From the NCBI GenBank assembly GCA_026182355.1, contig JAPFBL010000002.1, forward strand, positions 2,604,001-2,668,000: DNA of 64,000 bases. The letters run 5' to 3'. Source of the stretch: Hermatobates lingyangjiaoensis (Eukaryota; Arthropoda; Insecta; Hemiptera; Hermatobatidae). Of this stretch, positions 35,513-45,161 are shown piece after piece; the stretch's first letter is position 1, and every line of letters begins with the position of its first letter. Position numbers and translations under genes: made by a program. The notes beneath the pieces are model-generated. The model saw only the letters and a list, made by a program, of their open reading frames with translations, made no database searches and was not told the origin of the DNA.

Positions 35513-35567
<55 letters not shown>
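35513..35567. repeat. (TA)n microsatellite
   Basis: About 54 bases of TA alternation between a decayed PLE-related arm (35380-35512, with a CUGAUGA core at 35439-35455 lacking GAA) and the next repeat unit. Confidence 0.95.
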
Positions 35568-35570
<3 letters not shown>

Positions 35571-35769
35571 TTCACAGTAAATAACAGACACACAACAAAG
35601 AAACGAACACACTTAATGTCTCTAATTCGTTTCTTTACTGTGCGTCTGTGAATAAAGAACACTCAGAAATGAAACAGAAACTACACTACTATATTTCGAT
35701 GTCCTCGTCATCAGGAAGATAGAAACGAGTCGCTCCGCAGGCAGACAACGACTCCTGTATATATCCTCA

Positions 35770-35775
<6 letters not shown>
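35568..35775. repeat. PLE-related repeat unit with degenerate hammerhead-like core (minus strand)
   Basis: ATTTCACAGTAAATAACAGA ... leads to a small inverted repeat around 35600-35650. On the minus strand 35714-35694 then reads CTGATGA, C, a weak GA/TC hairpin, GAA, ATAT, A, followed by GTAG, which pairs only partly with upstream CTTC. It is flanked by TA runs on both sides (35513-35567 and 35776-35811). Confidence 0.6.
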
Positions 35776-35810
<35 letters not shown>

Positions 35811-35813
<3 letters not shown>

Positions 35814-35998
35814 CAAGATTTCACATAATCACTTGAAATAACAATCAATGATCAAACCACAATATGAAATGGAGAAAGAAGACTAAGATCTTTCAGTCTT
35901 CCAATGAATTGGGTTTTTGACTCTGACGAAGTCCGCTTGTTACGGTTGAAAGATCTTAGTATTTTTTTCCCACTTCATATTGCGGTTTGATCATATGT
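35811..35998. mobile_element. Foldback element, GAUC family (left arm truncated)
   Basis: The outer ends are complete (AACAAGATTTCACATAATCA ... GCGGTTTGATCAT), but the left arm lacks the core, jumping from GATCTTTCAG to GAATTGGGTTTTTGACTC. One hammerhead core remains, on the + strand. Confidence 0.8.
35919..35961 (+). ncRNA. Hammerhead-like motif, weakened
   Basis: GACT, CTGACGA, A, GTCCG...CGGTT, GAA, AGATCT, T, AGTA. Stem I has three of four pairs and stem II one extra mismatch relative to the consensus. The self-complementary AGATCT is intact. Confidence 0.5.
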
Positions 35999-36009
35999 AT
36001 GTATATCAC

Positions 36010-37250
36010 AAAACAAAATAAAAGTGACACAAACAAAATATTTAAACTAAAAAAAATTAAATAATGGTTGAAAACTTGAAAACGAGTTAAACTATAATCT
36101 TTTTGGTGTTATATTCGATTTTTTTGTTTTTTCGTAAACAGCCCTTTCGGACGAAATTTAATTTAGTCTAAAATATATATATATAAAAGAAATGCCCACT
36201 AAATGCAGTTCTAAGGGCAAATCGAGAGTTGTCCCGTCCTCAAATAGGCGAGATAAGGCTATGGAAAGTGGAGATACAAAGAGGAATAGAATGTTGCGAT
36301 GTGTATGAAAGAATATCTTCACGACCATAAATACTAGTCAACCCAACATATGATGAGAAAGTGTCTTGCTATTTTCTTTACCAAATGGCTATTGTAAACT
36401 AGAACTGATGTTAATGAAGTTATCAAAATTATGTTTTATGAGACAGGATTCAATAATGTAATATTTAATGATGGACTTTTTATGAACTAATACTTTCGTT
36501 TGTTCTCACTTCATTAAAAATAGTAGTTCAATATGTATATGAATAATAAAGAAGATTCACAGAAGAAAGTAAATATAATAACTAATCATGTTGCACCTAA
36601 GAAGAAATGGAGGGAAGATAAATAATATAATATAAAGTTAAGTAAGTAGAACAAAAATAATACTAAATTAAAATACAAAAAATAAACAATAAAAAAATGG
36701 AAATAAAAAGTATACATAAACAAAGTAAAGAACCTAGATACAAATAAATAAAACTAATAGAAATATACAAAATACTAAAATGTTAAAATATATAGGAATT
36801 TAAAAACTGATACACCTCCAAGGAATCCTTCCTCTGAAGCCTTCAAAGTGGGTAAGGGTAACCCTTCAAGGTATTTGAGTTAGGGTAAGGGATCTGTTAA
36901 GAATTTTCACTTGGAAAAAGTTATGAAAACTGAGTCTTTGATCATTTCAATGAATGACAGTGGGATGAGGATTACCTGTATTATTCATACAGTAGCTCAT
37001 ATTTGTGGACGTCAAACAAATCTATATATATAAATATTATGGCCACCATTTTATGGTAAGCACAAGAAATTATGGTCACTATTTACTTGGAAAGTCTATT
37101 AGATAAAGTCGTCTCAGGTAATGTTATAATATTTATCCGTTAATTCTTGTTCGTTTTGCAGCTATCTGTTGACGTATTTCTGGATTTTTGTACAACCCTT
37201 ATGGTGTTATATAAATGTAGTAAAAACGTTGGCCTAGTTGAAGAGTGTTT
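36010..37250. other. Intergenic, nothing recognised
   Basis: A-rich DNA (36540-36790 especially) without a gene or element ends that I can support. Confidence 0.4.
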
Positions 37251-37254
37251 GTGT

Positions 37255-37325
37255 TTTGTCCGAAAATTATAGTTTGTAAGTGTGTTTCTTTACTTTGTGT
37301 GCTACCTATCTTCAATTTTTAACTG

Positions 37326-37374
<49 letters not shown>
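37255..37374. repeat. Terminal repeat module plus (TA)n
   Basis: GTAAGTGTGTTTCTTTACTT, then TGTGTGCTACC, then TTCAATTTTTAACTG and ~48 bases of TA. This is a diverged copy of the module at 29.71-29.82 kb. Confidence 0.75.
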
Positions 37375-37377
<3 letters not shown>

Positions 37378-37530
37378 ATGATCAACCAATAAGAAATGGA
37401 AAACAAGACTAAGATCTTTCACGTAACTAAGCGGTCTTAGAGTAAAACGAAGCCTTGTTACGTTGAAGACTAGTCGTTTCATTTCTATTGTGTTGTCTTA
37501 TTTTCTTTCACTGTTTATGATCATAAATAC
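37375..37530. repeat. Decayed foldback element, GAUC family
   Basis: Recognisable by ATCAATGATCAACCAATAAG and GACTAAGATCTTTC in the left part and a shortened inverted right part. Many small deletions have erased the ribozyme core. Confidence 0.6.
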
Positions 37531-37560
37531 AACTTATATATTATTATATTATATAATTAC

Positions 37561-37860
37561 ATCCAATTTAAAAATGCCTGGATTAGTGTAAACTAAGCTC
37601 TTAGAAAAGCCTTTTATGAGGGCGCTTTCAACAATGTTTCTTCTTCTTTCACATGACATAAATACCAACTCTTTTGCTTCTTCCCAGTTGATTAAGTAAT
37701 TTTTGTCTCTAATATGTAGGAACAAGGCACTTTTATCGTCCTATCTTCTAACAGAATACTGATGTTCCTTAATCCTTGTGTTAATTCCTTTTACAGTCTG
37801 ACCAATGGAAGGTGAGTTACCTGAATATTTATACCACGTGTTATTATGACAATTGTGTAT
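37561..37860 (-). pseudogene. PLE GIY-YIG endonuclease domain, one stop
   Basis: The minus-strand frame reads HNNTWYKYSGN, PSIGQTVKGINTRIKEHQY, a single stop, then SALFLHIRDKNYLINWEEA, KELVFMSCERRRNIVESALI and TNPGIFKLD. This follows the PLE GIY-YIG domain end to end: the YIGQT-like strand (Tyr replaced by Ser), R...EH helix, H-x-R...H/N-W strand, ERRR-x-x-x-ESALI helix with the catalytic-type Glu, and terminal GIFKLD. One stop and loss of the lead Tyr mark it as a recent pseudogene. It lies between two foldbacks of the GAUC family, strengthening the PLE link. Confidence 0.85.
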
Positions 37861-37940
37861 ATATTATAAATAAAAAGATTTCACAGAAACACGTGAAATA
37901 ACAATCAATGATCAAACCACAATAAGAAATGGGAAAACAA

Positions 37941-37983
37941 GACTAAGATCTTTCAACCGTAACAAGCGGTCTTCGTCAGAGTC
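37941..37983 (-). ncRNA. Hammerhead-like motif, consensus
   Basis: Reads GACT, CTGACGA, A, hairpin GACCG-CTTGTTA-CGGTT, GAA, AGATCT, T, AGTC on the minus strand. Stem I (GACT/AGTC) pairs perfectly; stem II has four Watson-Crick pairs and a G-U; AGATCT is self-complementary, so stem III would form between two molecules or two repeat copies. Sequence identical to 37996-38038 on the opposite strand. Confidence 0.6.
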
Positions 37984-37995
37984 AGTTGGGTTTTT

Positions 37996-38038
37996 GACTC
38001 TGACGAAGACCGCTTGTTACGGTTGAAAGATCTTAGTC
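37996..38038 (+). ncRNA. Hammerhead-like motif, consensus
   Basis: The + strand partner of the preceding motif, with all paired segments intact. Transcription across the whole foldback in either direction would yield one sense and one antisense ribozyme sequence that could also base-pair to each other. Confidence 0.6.
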
Positions 38039-38084
38039 TTGTTTTCCCATTTCTTATTGTGGTTTGATCATTGATCATTATATT

Positions 38085-39100
38085 ATAAATAAATAATATA
38101 CGCTCATACACATCCATATGTATGTATCATCAAACTTCAAAATATTGAAGTGTATCATTGTCGATGTTTATATCTGTAGTTTTTTCCTGGAACTGATTAC
38201 ATATATAAGAAAAGGATACACTTCGCATATAACCTAGAAGCATCACTAATTTTTCAGGTAATTATTATGTATTTGACACCCATGCAATAATATTCTCATG
38301 ATACAAAAAAAAGAAAAGTAAACTGTACAGAAGTTATTTCAATTGAATAAATTAAATGACTATTTCTAGAATCGTGGGTTTAGTTTTATTTATGACAATT
38401 GGTGGGTTCAATGATTTTGTTCTTGAATCAAAAGATTGAATTTTCCAATTTAAGAGTAGCAAAATTTAAACATTGAAATTTAAAAATTAGTTGTGTTCAT
38501 TTTGATATTAGATTATTTTAATTGTATATTTGATACATAATTAGTATTTGCTATTTTGATTACCAATCAGTTTTAAATTTACTTAGAGTATTACCAATAG
38601 CATACATGATCATTTTTTGATTTACGTTGAATTTACTAGCATTCATACTATATCAATTTGTCATTTCGAATAATCTATGACAACAGAACAAGTTTGTAAT
38701 GGGAGTAGTGAACTATTCATTAATATCATTTGGGGACAGTGAATATGAGTATCACTCTAATTATGGATTAAACTATTAAAGAAAGGTGATAAGAGAATGA
38801 GGATTTATCAATGACCCGTTTAAGATAACAATGGAGTACCAAAATAGAGTGAAGAGTCAGTAAGGAATAGGCGGGGCACAGCATTCCTGACAAGTCAGAG
38901 CTTGTTAGTTAGCCGGTTAGCCACCAGGGGCACTGTGTTCAAATAGTCCTTCTATATTTATAAATATTCCTGATAGTACGCTTTGATTTAGCAAACTTAT
39001 AATCTAATTTAAGTTCTTAGAGTTGGATAATATTAAATGAGTAAAAAATATTTGCCGATTTTGTTTCTTTCATAAAAACAGTATGCATTGTAGGTAGGTG
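38085..39100. other. Region upstream of Myc
   Basis: AT-rich, with a small GC-richer patch at 38868-38940 (GCGGGGCACAGC; GCCACCAGGGGCACT) that loosely resembles a CTCF-type core, though one key base differs. No coding exon recognised. Confidence 0.35.
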
Positions 39101-39117
39101 ACCCATATTCAGAAAGG

Positions 39118-39126
39118 TTTCCCGCC
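39118..39126 (+). promoter_or_regulatory. E2F-type site in the probable Myc promoter
   Basis: TTTCCCGCC matches the E2F consensus (TTTSSCGC). It lies ~330 bases before the probable exon 1 splice donor, followed by ATTATAAGG (39145-39153), a TATA-like element, and a short GC-rich block (GGGGTCGCCGGCCGG). E2F sites are a known feature of vertebrate MYC promoters. The inference is positional. Confidence 0.5.
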
Positions 39127-39174
39127 ATTACTGCGGATAGTTACATTATAAGGGTGTGGGGTCGCCGGCCGGCA

Positions 39175-39446
39175 CAGTCGGTTCTGAGACACCGTCTGTT
39201 GTGTATCGTCACTTCTTCCTCTTCCTGTTCGATTCTTCTTTGCATCTACGATAATGACAGACAACGGTATCAACTCATTGAGAACTATTATGAGTAGTAT
39301 TTGCCTTGGTATTAATCAGGGTGTTCGTTTCAAGTGAATTTGTGATTGCCATTCTACAAACAATTTACTTGACAGAAGTGATTTACTTACAACAGTAGTA
39401 ATTTTGTGTTTAGTGATACAGTGTTACTGGATATTCTAAACTAAAG
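39175..39446 (+). other. myc: Probable non-coding exon 1 of Myc (5' UTR)
   Basis: This segment is less AT-rich than its surroundings, follows the putative promoter and ends at CTAAAG|GTAAAT, a good splice donor at 39447. Vertebrate MYC also has a largely non-coding exon 1. The start is uncertain: pyrimidine-rich TCACTTCTTCCTCTTCC at 39209-39225 is a plausible initiator. A 27-codon upstream frame (39254-39337, MTDNGINSL...) lies inside it and could reduce translation of the main frame. Exon status is inferred. Confidence 0.5.
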
Positions 39447-41518
39447 GTAAATTTATTGATTAATATTTTCTGTTCTTTTATACTTGTTCCATACTGTTAA
39501 ATACTAATTTTCTTGAAATAAAGTAACGAATATTTGTTCTTGTCTAAATATTGCATTAGTATTTAGATAATTTTGCGGTGTATACTGAGCTGTCTCATAC
39601 TGTTATCACTAATTTTTGAAGCAATTGTGCATAGTCATATTTGTATTGTATTCTGTTGTATATGACCGTGGCCAGCTATATATTTCGTTATAGTTGGTTT
39701 CATATCAGATTAAATGTCCAAAGTTACCATTTAATAAGGCACTGTTACCTATGAGGAACTGAGTATGCCTGTTGATGTATTTATAAAATGACATTTCTGT
39801 GTCATCAGATATTCAAATGTCATTTCCGATTTCTATTTCTAGGACAGTTAACCTTCGATCCGGTTTTGAGACATTCTGGTTGTTGTGTTCCTCCTTACTC
39901 TGTGGTGGTCCGAAGGTTTTAACAGAATTTCAGACTACCATTCAAAAAGTAGATTATATAAATTAAATTTTATTTTGGAATTACCTAATTTTTGATATGA
40001 TTTTGATATCTGAATTACATATGTCGTGGCACTAATAAAATTTATTTATATAGTAATGGAATTTTAATAATTTCCCCAATTATTCGGCTTTTGACACTAA
40101 TATGTTGTAAATTGACACTTCCTAATTACCACTCTTACTTCCTGCTTTGACAATGGAGGCTGAAGCAAGGTTTCCTTCCGGGACCAACTTGTTTTTGATT
40201 TAGTTTTTCTTAAGATTCTTAATTTAAACGAAAGTTCCTATATACGTTCCCTTAAAAAGTTTGAAAGGGGCTTTCCATGGATAGTGTTAACGCAATCACT
40301 TTTTGTATTAATTTATGTGAAGTGTAAAACAAAAAATAACTCAGTTCATTTTTCCTGACATTACCAACTTTACTAATATCTATGCTTTCGTTAATCAACA
40401 GTAGGAGGAATAAATAACATCCAGGTTTTTTATTACCACTTTAGTAATTACTTATTTTTATATAAGATTTAAATTTGATAGGAACTTTGATACCAACTCT
40501 AATGATTATGCATTCAGTATTGATGTAATATGGGTTAAATATTGCCGAAAAAATTATTCTCTAGATTCATAAATCAGACATGTCTACTTATAGGTTTTTG
40601 TAGTAACTTTAACAGTTTGGAATATTTATGTAATTTTTTCTGTGTAAAACAACCCTTGTTTAAGAAATAGATGTTATTGTTTTTTTTTTAATTTTCCAGT
40701 TATTATACTGTACAATTCACGTAATTGTTCACTTTATTACAATTTCTCATTAAGAACTTAACTTTTCTTTAATCTTTATAATGTAATCAATTTAAAGGGT
40801 GGCAACGATACCATAGTAATTCTTCAAGATTAAATCATTAAATTATGATCTTTAAATAATGGTTGTTCTTTAATAATTATTTTGCATATAGCGAAGAGTT
40901 CTGGGGTTTCAGATTTCTAAGAAATAGAAGAATTATTTCTGTAGAAAATGTATGTTTGAATTATGTATTCTTCGTTTACATATATTAATAGTTTGGGAGA
41001 AAACAATTTAAATTAACCGTCTTTTCCTTCATCCGATTATTCTTATTAACGTCATTTCACTGATGTTATGATATTAATCAGGGAAAAATCTTATGTAGGT
41101 ATCATAATTAATTGAAAGATAAAATTTCCATCTTCTGTTTATTTTTAATGACCGATTTATTAGTTTGACGTAATAATTAATAGCCCAGTTAATATCAAAT
41201 ACTTAAAAAATATTCCCATCAGAAACCTTATCATAACCTTTTTCTTTACAACAAAATGATTGGAACATATAGCCTTAATGTATTTTAAAATACCGTTATT
41301 TGTGAAATTGTTTTTTATTTCTATTTTTAATTCAATGTAGAGCTTCGAAATAATATTTGAAAATAAGAAATGGTTTGAACCCAGGATTTTAGCATGATTC
41401 AGTATGTGGCTTTTTACTATTATGTTAAATTATTGTTCTGTGAAAGGTATTATATCACACATCAAATTAGTGGAATATGGAGAAAGAATAGTTGGTTTCC
41501 ACGTATTGTGTGTTATAG
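39447..41518 (+). other. myc: Myc intron 1 (inferred)
   Basis: Runs from the GTAAAT donor at 39447 to TGTGTTATAG at 41518, immediately before the Myc start codon. It is AT-rich with no recognised element. An alternative acceptor, TTTTTAATTCAATGTAG with a long pyrimidine tract, ends at 41340. Its use would put 41341-41518 in the mRNA and add an in-frame upstream ATG at 41394. Confidence 0.5.
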
Positions 41519-41519
41519 G

Positions 41520-42072
41520 ATGCCTAACGACGAATGGGAACTGAGCTTGAATCTGGAGCTGAACTCCTGGGAGGATAGCGATCTGTTCGAGAGCTTGTCG
41601 CTGGGTGATGACTGGTGGATGAAGTTAGATATGGATCCATTAGTACCGGAGTCTTGGAGTTACAGCGACGATGACGAAGGTCTTTGTGGCTCTAGAAGTG
41701 GTCCGGAGATTCGTATTCATGATTGTATGTGGGCTGGTACATGTCTCAGTAAAGACCATGTGGGTCGACCTAATCGGCAAATAATGAAACCTTGCCCTTC
41801 TAACCCCAAGATCGTCGCCAAGCACACGAAGATGGTCTGCAAAGTGCACCCTGACAGACCGGACACACCTCAATCCCTTTCTGAATCAGAAGATGATCGG
41901 GATACCTATACTGTTAGCGTGGCTGTTAGTGAAGTCACTAACCAGAGGAGGATCGCTACCTCAAACCATACTTCCCTCGCTGTCCGAACCAACAACGCCA
42001 GAATGGACCACAACTATGATTCTAAGCATCCCCGACTAGACGACCTTGGAGTCCAGACTCCTTCAGATTCAG
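41520..42072 (+). CDS. myc: Myc transcription factor, coding exon 2 (residues 1-184 and first base of 185)
   Basis: Encodes the transactivation half of Myc, a nuclear bHLH-zip protein that heterodimerises with Max on E-boxes to drive growth genes. The start MPNDEWELSL at 41520 follows an acceptor (TTATAG|G) directly. The frame is open upstream to an ATG at 41394 (42 extra residues rich in Y, F, I), which looks non-coding. Residues 18-34 are acidic/leucine-rich. DDWWMKLDMDPLVPESW (30-46) lies where Myc box I should be but lacks its TPPLSP phosphodegron. PEIRIHDCMWAG (62-73) is Myc box II, the cofactor (TRRAP) recruitment motif, with DCMW intact. The rest is S/T/K-rich and low in conserved motifs. 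The exon ends TPSDSG|GTAAAC in phase 1. Only about 15 residues separate boxes I and II, versus about 65 in human. Confidence 0.93.
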
Positions 42073-42259
42073 GTAAACCTTTAATCAGTTGTTAAATTTT
42101 GATTTAAAAAATATATATTTCTTTATTGTTGATTTCAAGTAGTTTCTTTATTGATGTTCTAAAACAAAAAAGTGGGTTCTTTATTTATGCTCTGTGAAGA
42201 GTGTTAACGATTGATATAGAAATTGCCTTAATTAAACTATGATGGGGTTAGTGTTTTTC

Positions 42260-42640
42260 ACAGACGTTCTTTGAGGAAGCCGGCTCAGATGTTTAGGGTA
42301 GGTCGTCTCTTGCGCAACTCTCCTGGAGCTCCTTATCGCTCCCCCTACCGGGCCCCAAGGCCCACCCTCCCCACTCCTTTGCCCCCAATCAAGGCCTCAC
42401 TCCTTCCACTACCCCTCGGTCTACCCTCTTTTACTAAGAAGTGTGGTTGTTATTAAGGGTTGTTGAGACTGGGGTTGGTCCGTTCACTTAAAAGGGATAA
42501 TTGGCTGCCCTCTGTACCTGGTATTCTTGGAAAAGACCCCGGCGTCCCCTTCTCACTGCTCTTATTTTGTTACCTTACCTGCCCATACATTCCTCACTTT
42601 TTTTTGTATTCCGCCTTTTCCTCCTCTATTCGTAACCGTT
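42260..42640. other. GC/pyrimidine-rich patch in intron 2
   Basis: C-rich on the + strand (CGGGCCCCAAGGCCCACC, CCACTACCCCTCGG). Open frames of ~60 codons here are proline/leucine-rich and overlapping, so not convincing genes. It could be a SINE relic or an intronic regulatory block. Confidence 0.3.
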
Positions 42641-43265
42641 GATTCTTTTTTTCAATTTATCTATAACATTCCGGTTGTCTATGTTTATACTATATAATAA
42701 CCTTTATATCTCTATCTGTACTGATAATCTTACCCCTTTTAGAATCAAATGTAAATATTTTATCTTGACCATTTTATTCTTGCCTTGTATATTTAATATA
42801 ATATCCATTCAAGTTAGTAATATGAGAAGTAATTGAATTTCTTCAACCGACTTATCTATCGTCTTTGACTGTGCAATGTGCGGAAGATATATTGAAGTCA
42901 GAATGGAAGTCATACGCATGACAGGTCCTCCGGATATTTAGAATCTATCCTTTTGAATATAATTATTATCGTAAATTAAGGGTTCCAAGGTTGAGCAGTA
43001 AATCTTACCATCAGCCATTTCCTACTTTTGTCTATGTTCTTCACTCCCTCAATCAGTCAAGTACCTAAAATGCATTTTAGAGCAATGGAAAGTAATAAAC
43101 CATAAATTGGCAATTCTAGATATATTATTATATTGTAATACGTTATTGAGTAATATATTGCAATAATAGATTTTGTGAATACTTCAACCAGTTTGAGAAT
43201 AAACAAATGAAATTATGAACCGTCATACAAAATGAAAATTCATGCATTTCTTTATTATCACTGAG

Positions 43266-43447
43266 GTTGATAGAGCTATAATACACCGTCTTACCCTCGT
43301 ATACTGCTGCTGTAGCTCTCAAACCGGTTTCGGGTTTCACTCATTTTCAAAAAGACTTCTTTTTGAAGATTGGTGACACCCGAGACCGGACAGAGAATAC
43401 AGCAGTAGTATACAAGTGTAAGACAGTGTATGTATTATAGTTCTAAT
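43266..43447. repeat. Foldback element in Myc intron 2
   Basis: Left arm TAGAGCTATAATACACCGTC ... CTCGTATACTGCTGCTG; right arm, inverted, CAGCAGTAGTATAC ... GTAAGACAGTGTATG ... TATTATAGTTCTA. The arms are ~70 bases with several mismatches around a ~35-base centre containing AAAAAGACTTCTTTTTGAAG. The CUGANGA core is not recognisable. Confidence 0.7.
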
Positions 43448-44660
43448 ATTAACAAAATGGAAGGAAAAGTCTGAGATCTTTCAACTCGAAAGGGTTACGA
43501 CCAGTTACAACTTCAAAAAGAATTATTCTCTTTCTCTGTTTGGTTCTGATAAGAAATGTTATTTGTCCAAAGATTTCATTCCCAATTTAGAATTCCATAT
43601 TGTAATGTAGAGATTTCATTTTAAAAAACTGCTCATCGGATAACAGTTAAGACATATAATTAACAAAAATATCACAAAAAAACACATTTTTATTTATTTT
43701 GAGTAAATAAAAGCAGTTAGTTACCTATTGTTTATGTTGAGGAAAAAGACAAAGGGGAAGATGAAGCGATAGAGATCTATTCAAATAACAGAACAAACAA
43801 TTCAAACTTTGACAAAGGTCAAGGTCTCATTTCGAAGGGACTTTTTTCTGTTCCGCAAATTAAACACGATTCGTCGCTTTGTCTTCTCTTCTTGACTTCT
43901 GTTGGCGAACTCTATTGTTGTTTTTTTTATATCAAGGAAAAGAAACTGTTCACACAGACTACACGTCAAAATACATATAAGAAACTTACACAAACTCACT
44001 TCTAATTTCGACTCAATGTCATCATTAGAAGTATCCCGCCAATACTTCAGGTCAAGGCTTAAATATCTACAAAGAACAAAGAAACTCCACAAAGACAATT
44101 CAAAATACACAGAAGGAACTGGCATAACTCACTTTTATATTTTGTAGAAGTGATCCTCTCCTCTGCTGTCAGGCAATGTATATGTATGCACAGATATCAC
44201 AGTAAACACCGTGATTCAAGGAAATCGCAATTTGAATGTTATAGATATATGATATAAAATCAAGGAGGAGGAAAATCCAAAAAAAAAACTACAAAACTCA
44301 TTACATATTTAGATTTCAGTCATCTGAAGAGGAGATCAGGGAGCATCTCTGAAGGTAAGCCCAAGACACAAGATTTTCCAAGAAATTGGTAGTGAGTTTT
44401 TGTGTCTTCACTGGGTGCTTTCTCTCATGCCTTGATTTATATACAAGTAAATATGTAAACAAAATTATTCTGCAGAATTAAATTATACTAATACTTTAAT
44501 TAAATATAATTAAATTAGTTCATACTAAGATCTTTTGACTAGTTGAAGGCCTATTCAGAGTTAGAAACAAAATATCCATTGGTTTAGTTTTCTCTACACA
44601 CTTGCGCGCACACACACACATATAGTAGTTGGCTTCTGCTTAACAAAGGAACTACTTTCT

Positions 44661-44765
44661 CCGATGACGACGAATGTCGAAATATCGTTGTGAGTCTTTT
44701 TTGTGTTCGTTTTTATCTGTTTTTCTCTTTCCTTTGTGAACTATATATATATATATATATATAAT
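44661..44765 (+). repeat. Degenerate hammerhead-like core followed by (TA)n
   Basis: CCGATGA (one base off the core), C, hairpin GAC-GAAT-GTC, GAA, ATAT, C, GTTGTG. This is clearly a relative of the motif at 31096 (same GAAATATC and GTGAGT context) with a damaged CUGANGA. A TA run follows at 44741-44763. Confidence 0.5.
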
Positions 44766-44848
44766 AATTCATTCTATCGTTTTTCGACCACAAAAAATAA
44801 CAGCAAACAGCAGAGGTTATTGAGGGTTGGACTACACAAACACTCACT

Positions 44849-44893
44849 TACGCCAACGTTTCGCTATATTTTTATAGCATCATCAGGGCTGTA
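44849..44893 (-). ncRNA. Hammerhead-like motif, ACGU family
   Basis: Minus strand: TAC(A)GCC, CTGATGA, T, hairpin GCTATA-AAAA-TATAGC (6 perfect pairs), GAA, self-complementary ACGT, T, GGC-GTA. Stem I pairs GCC with GGC and, past a bulged A, TAC with GTA. The sequence is unrelated to the GAUC family yet has the same layout. Confidence 0.65.
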
Positions 44894-45116
44894 CAAATAA
44901 GATATACGTCCGTCAGATAGACACAACGAAAACAGTAGTAAATATTACAAAACTGATAAGACAGGTTATAACAGGTCCAGAAAAGCTAAAGCGTTTACTA
45001 ATCTTAGTAAACTTTATTGCAATTTACAGTTATTGAACTTTAAATATTACAGTTATGTAATATTTACTACTCTGTTTTCGTTGTGTCTATCTGTCGGACG
45101 TTTATCTTGTTATTTG

Positions 45117-45161
45117 TACAGCCCTGATGATGCTATAAAAATATAGCGAAACGTTGGCGTA
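45117..45161 (+). ncRNA. Hammerhead-like motif, ACGU family, sense in Myc intron 2
   Basis: The + strand counterpart of 44849-44893 with all paired regions conserved. Because it is on the Myc sense strand, it would be present in Myc pre-mRNA; U is the predicted cleavage nucleotide. Confidence 0.65.

Larger units (their letters stand above)
37863..38080. mobile_element. Foldback element, GAUC family, both hammerhead cores intact
   Basis: The left arm runs from AAAGATTTCACAGAAACACG to the core ending GTCAGAGTC. The right arm is its perfect inverse over the core and outward to TTGTGGTTTGATCATTGATC. The centre is only CAGTTGGGTTTTT-type sequence. Near-identity of the ~100-bp arms indicates recent formation or ongoing gene conversion. 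Confidence 0.9.

Noticed and set aside
38920..38936. GCCACCAGGGGCACT as a CTCF insulator site
   Set aside because: Resembles the vertebrate core but differs at a key position, and the preference of this animal's CTCF is unknown.
43802..44147. Opposed frames of 107 and 81 codons
   Set aside because: They overlap on opposite strands, are rich in K/R/S/F and match nothing that I recognise. Likely repeat-derived.
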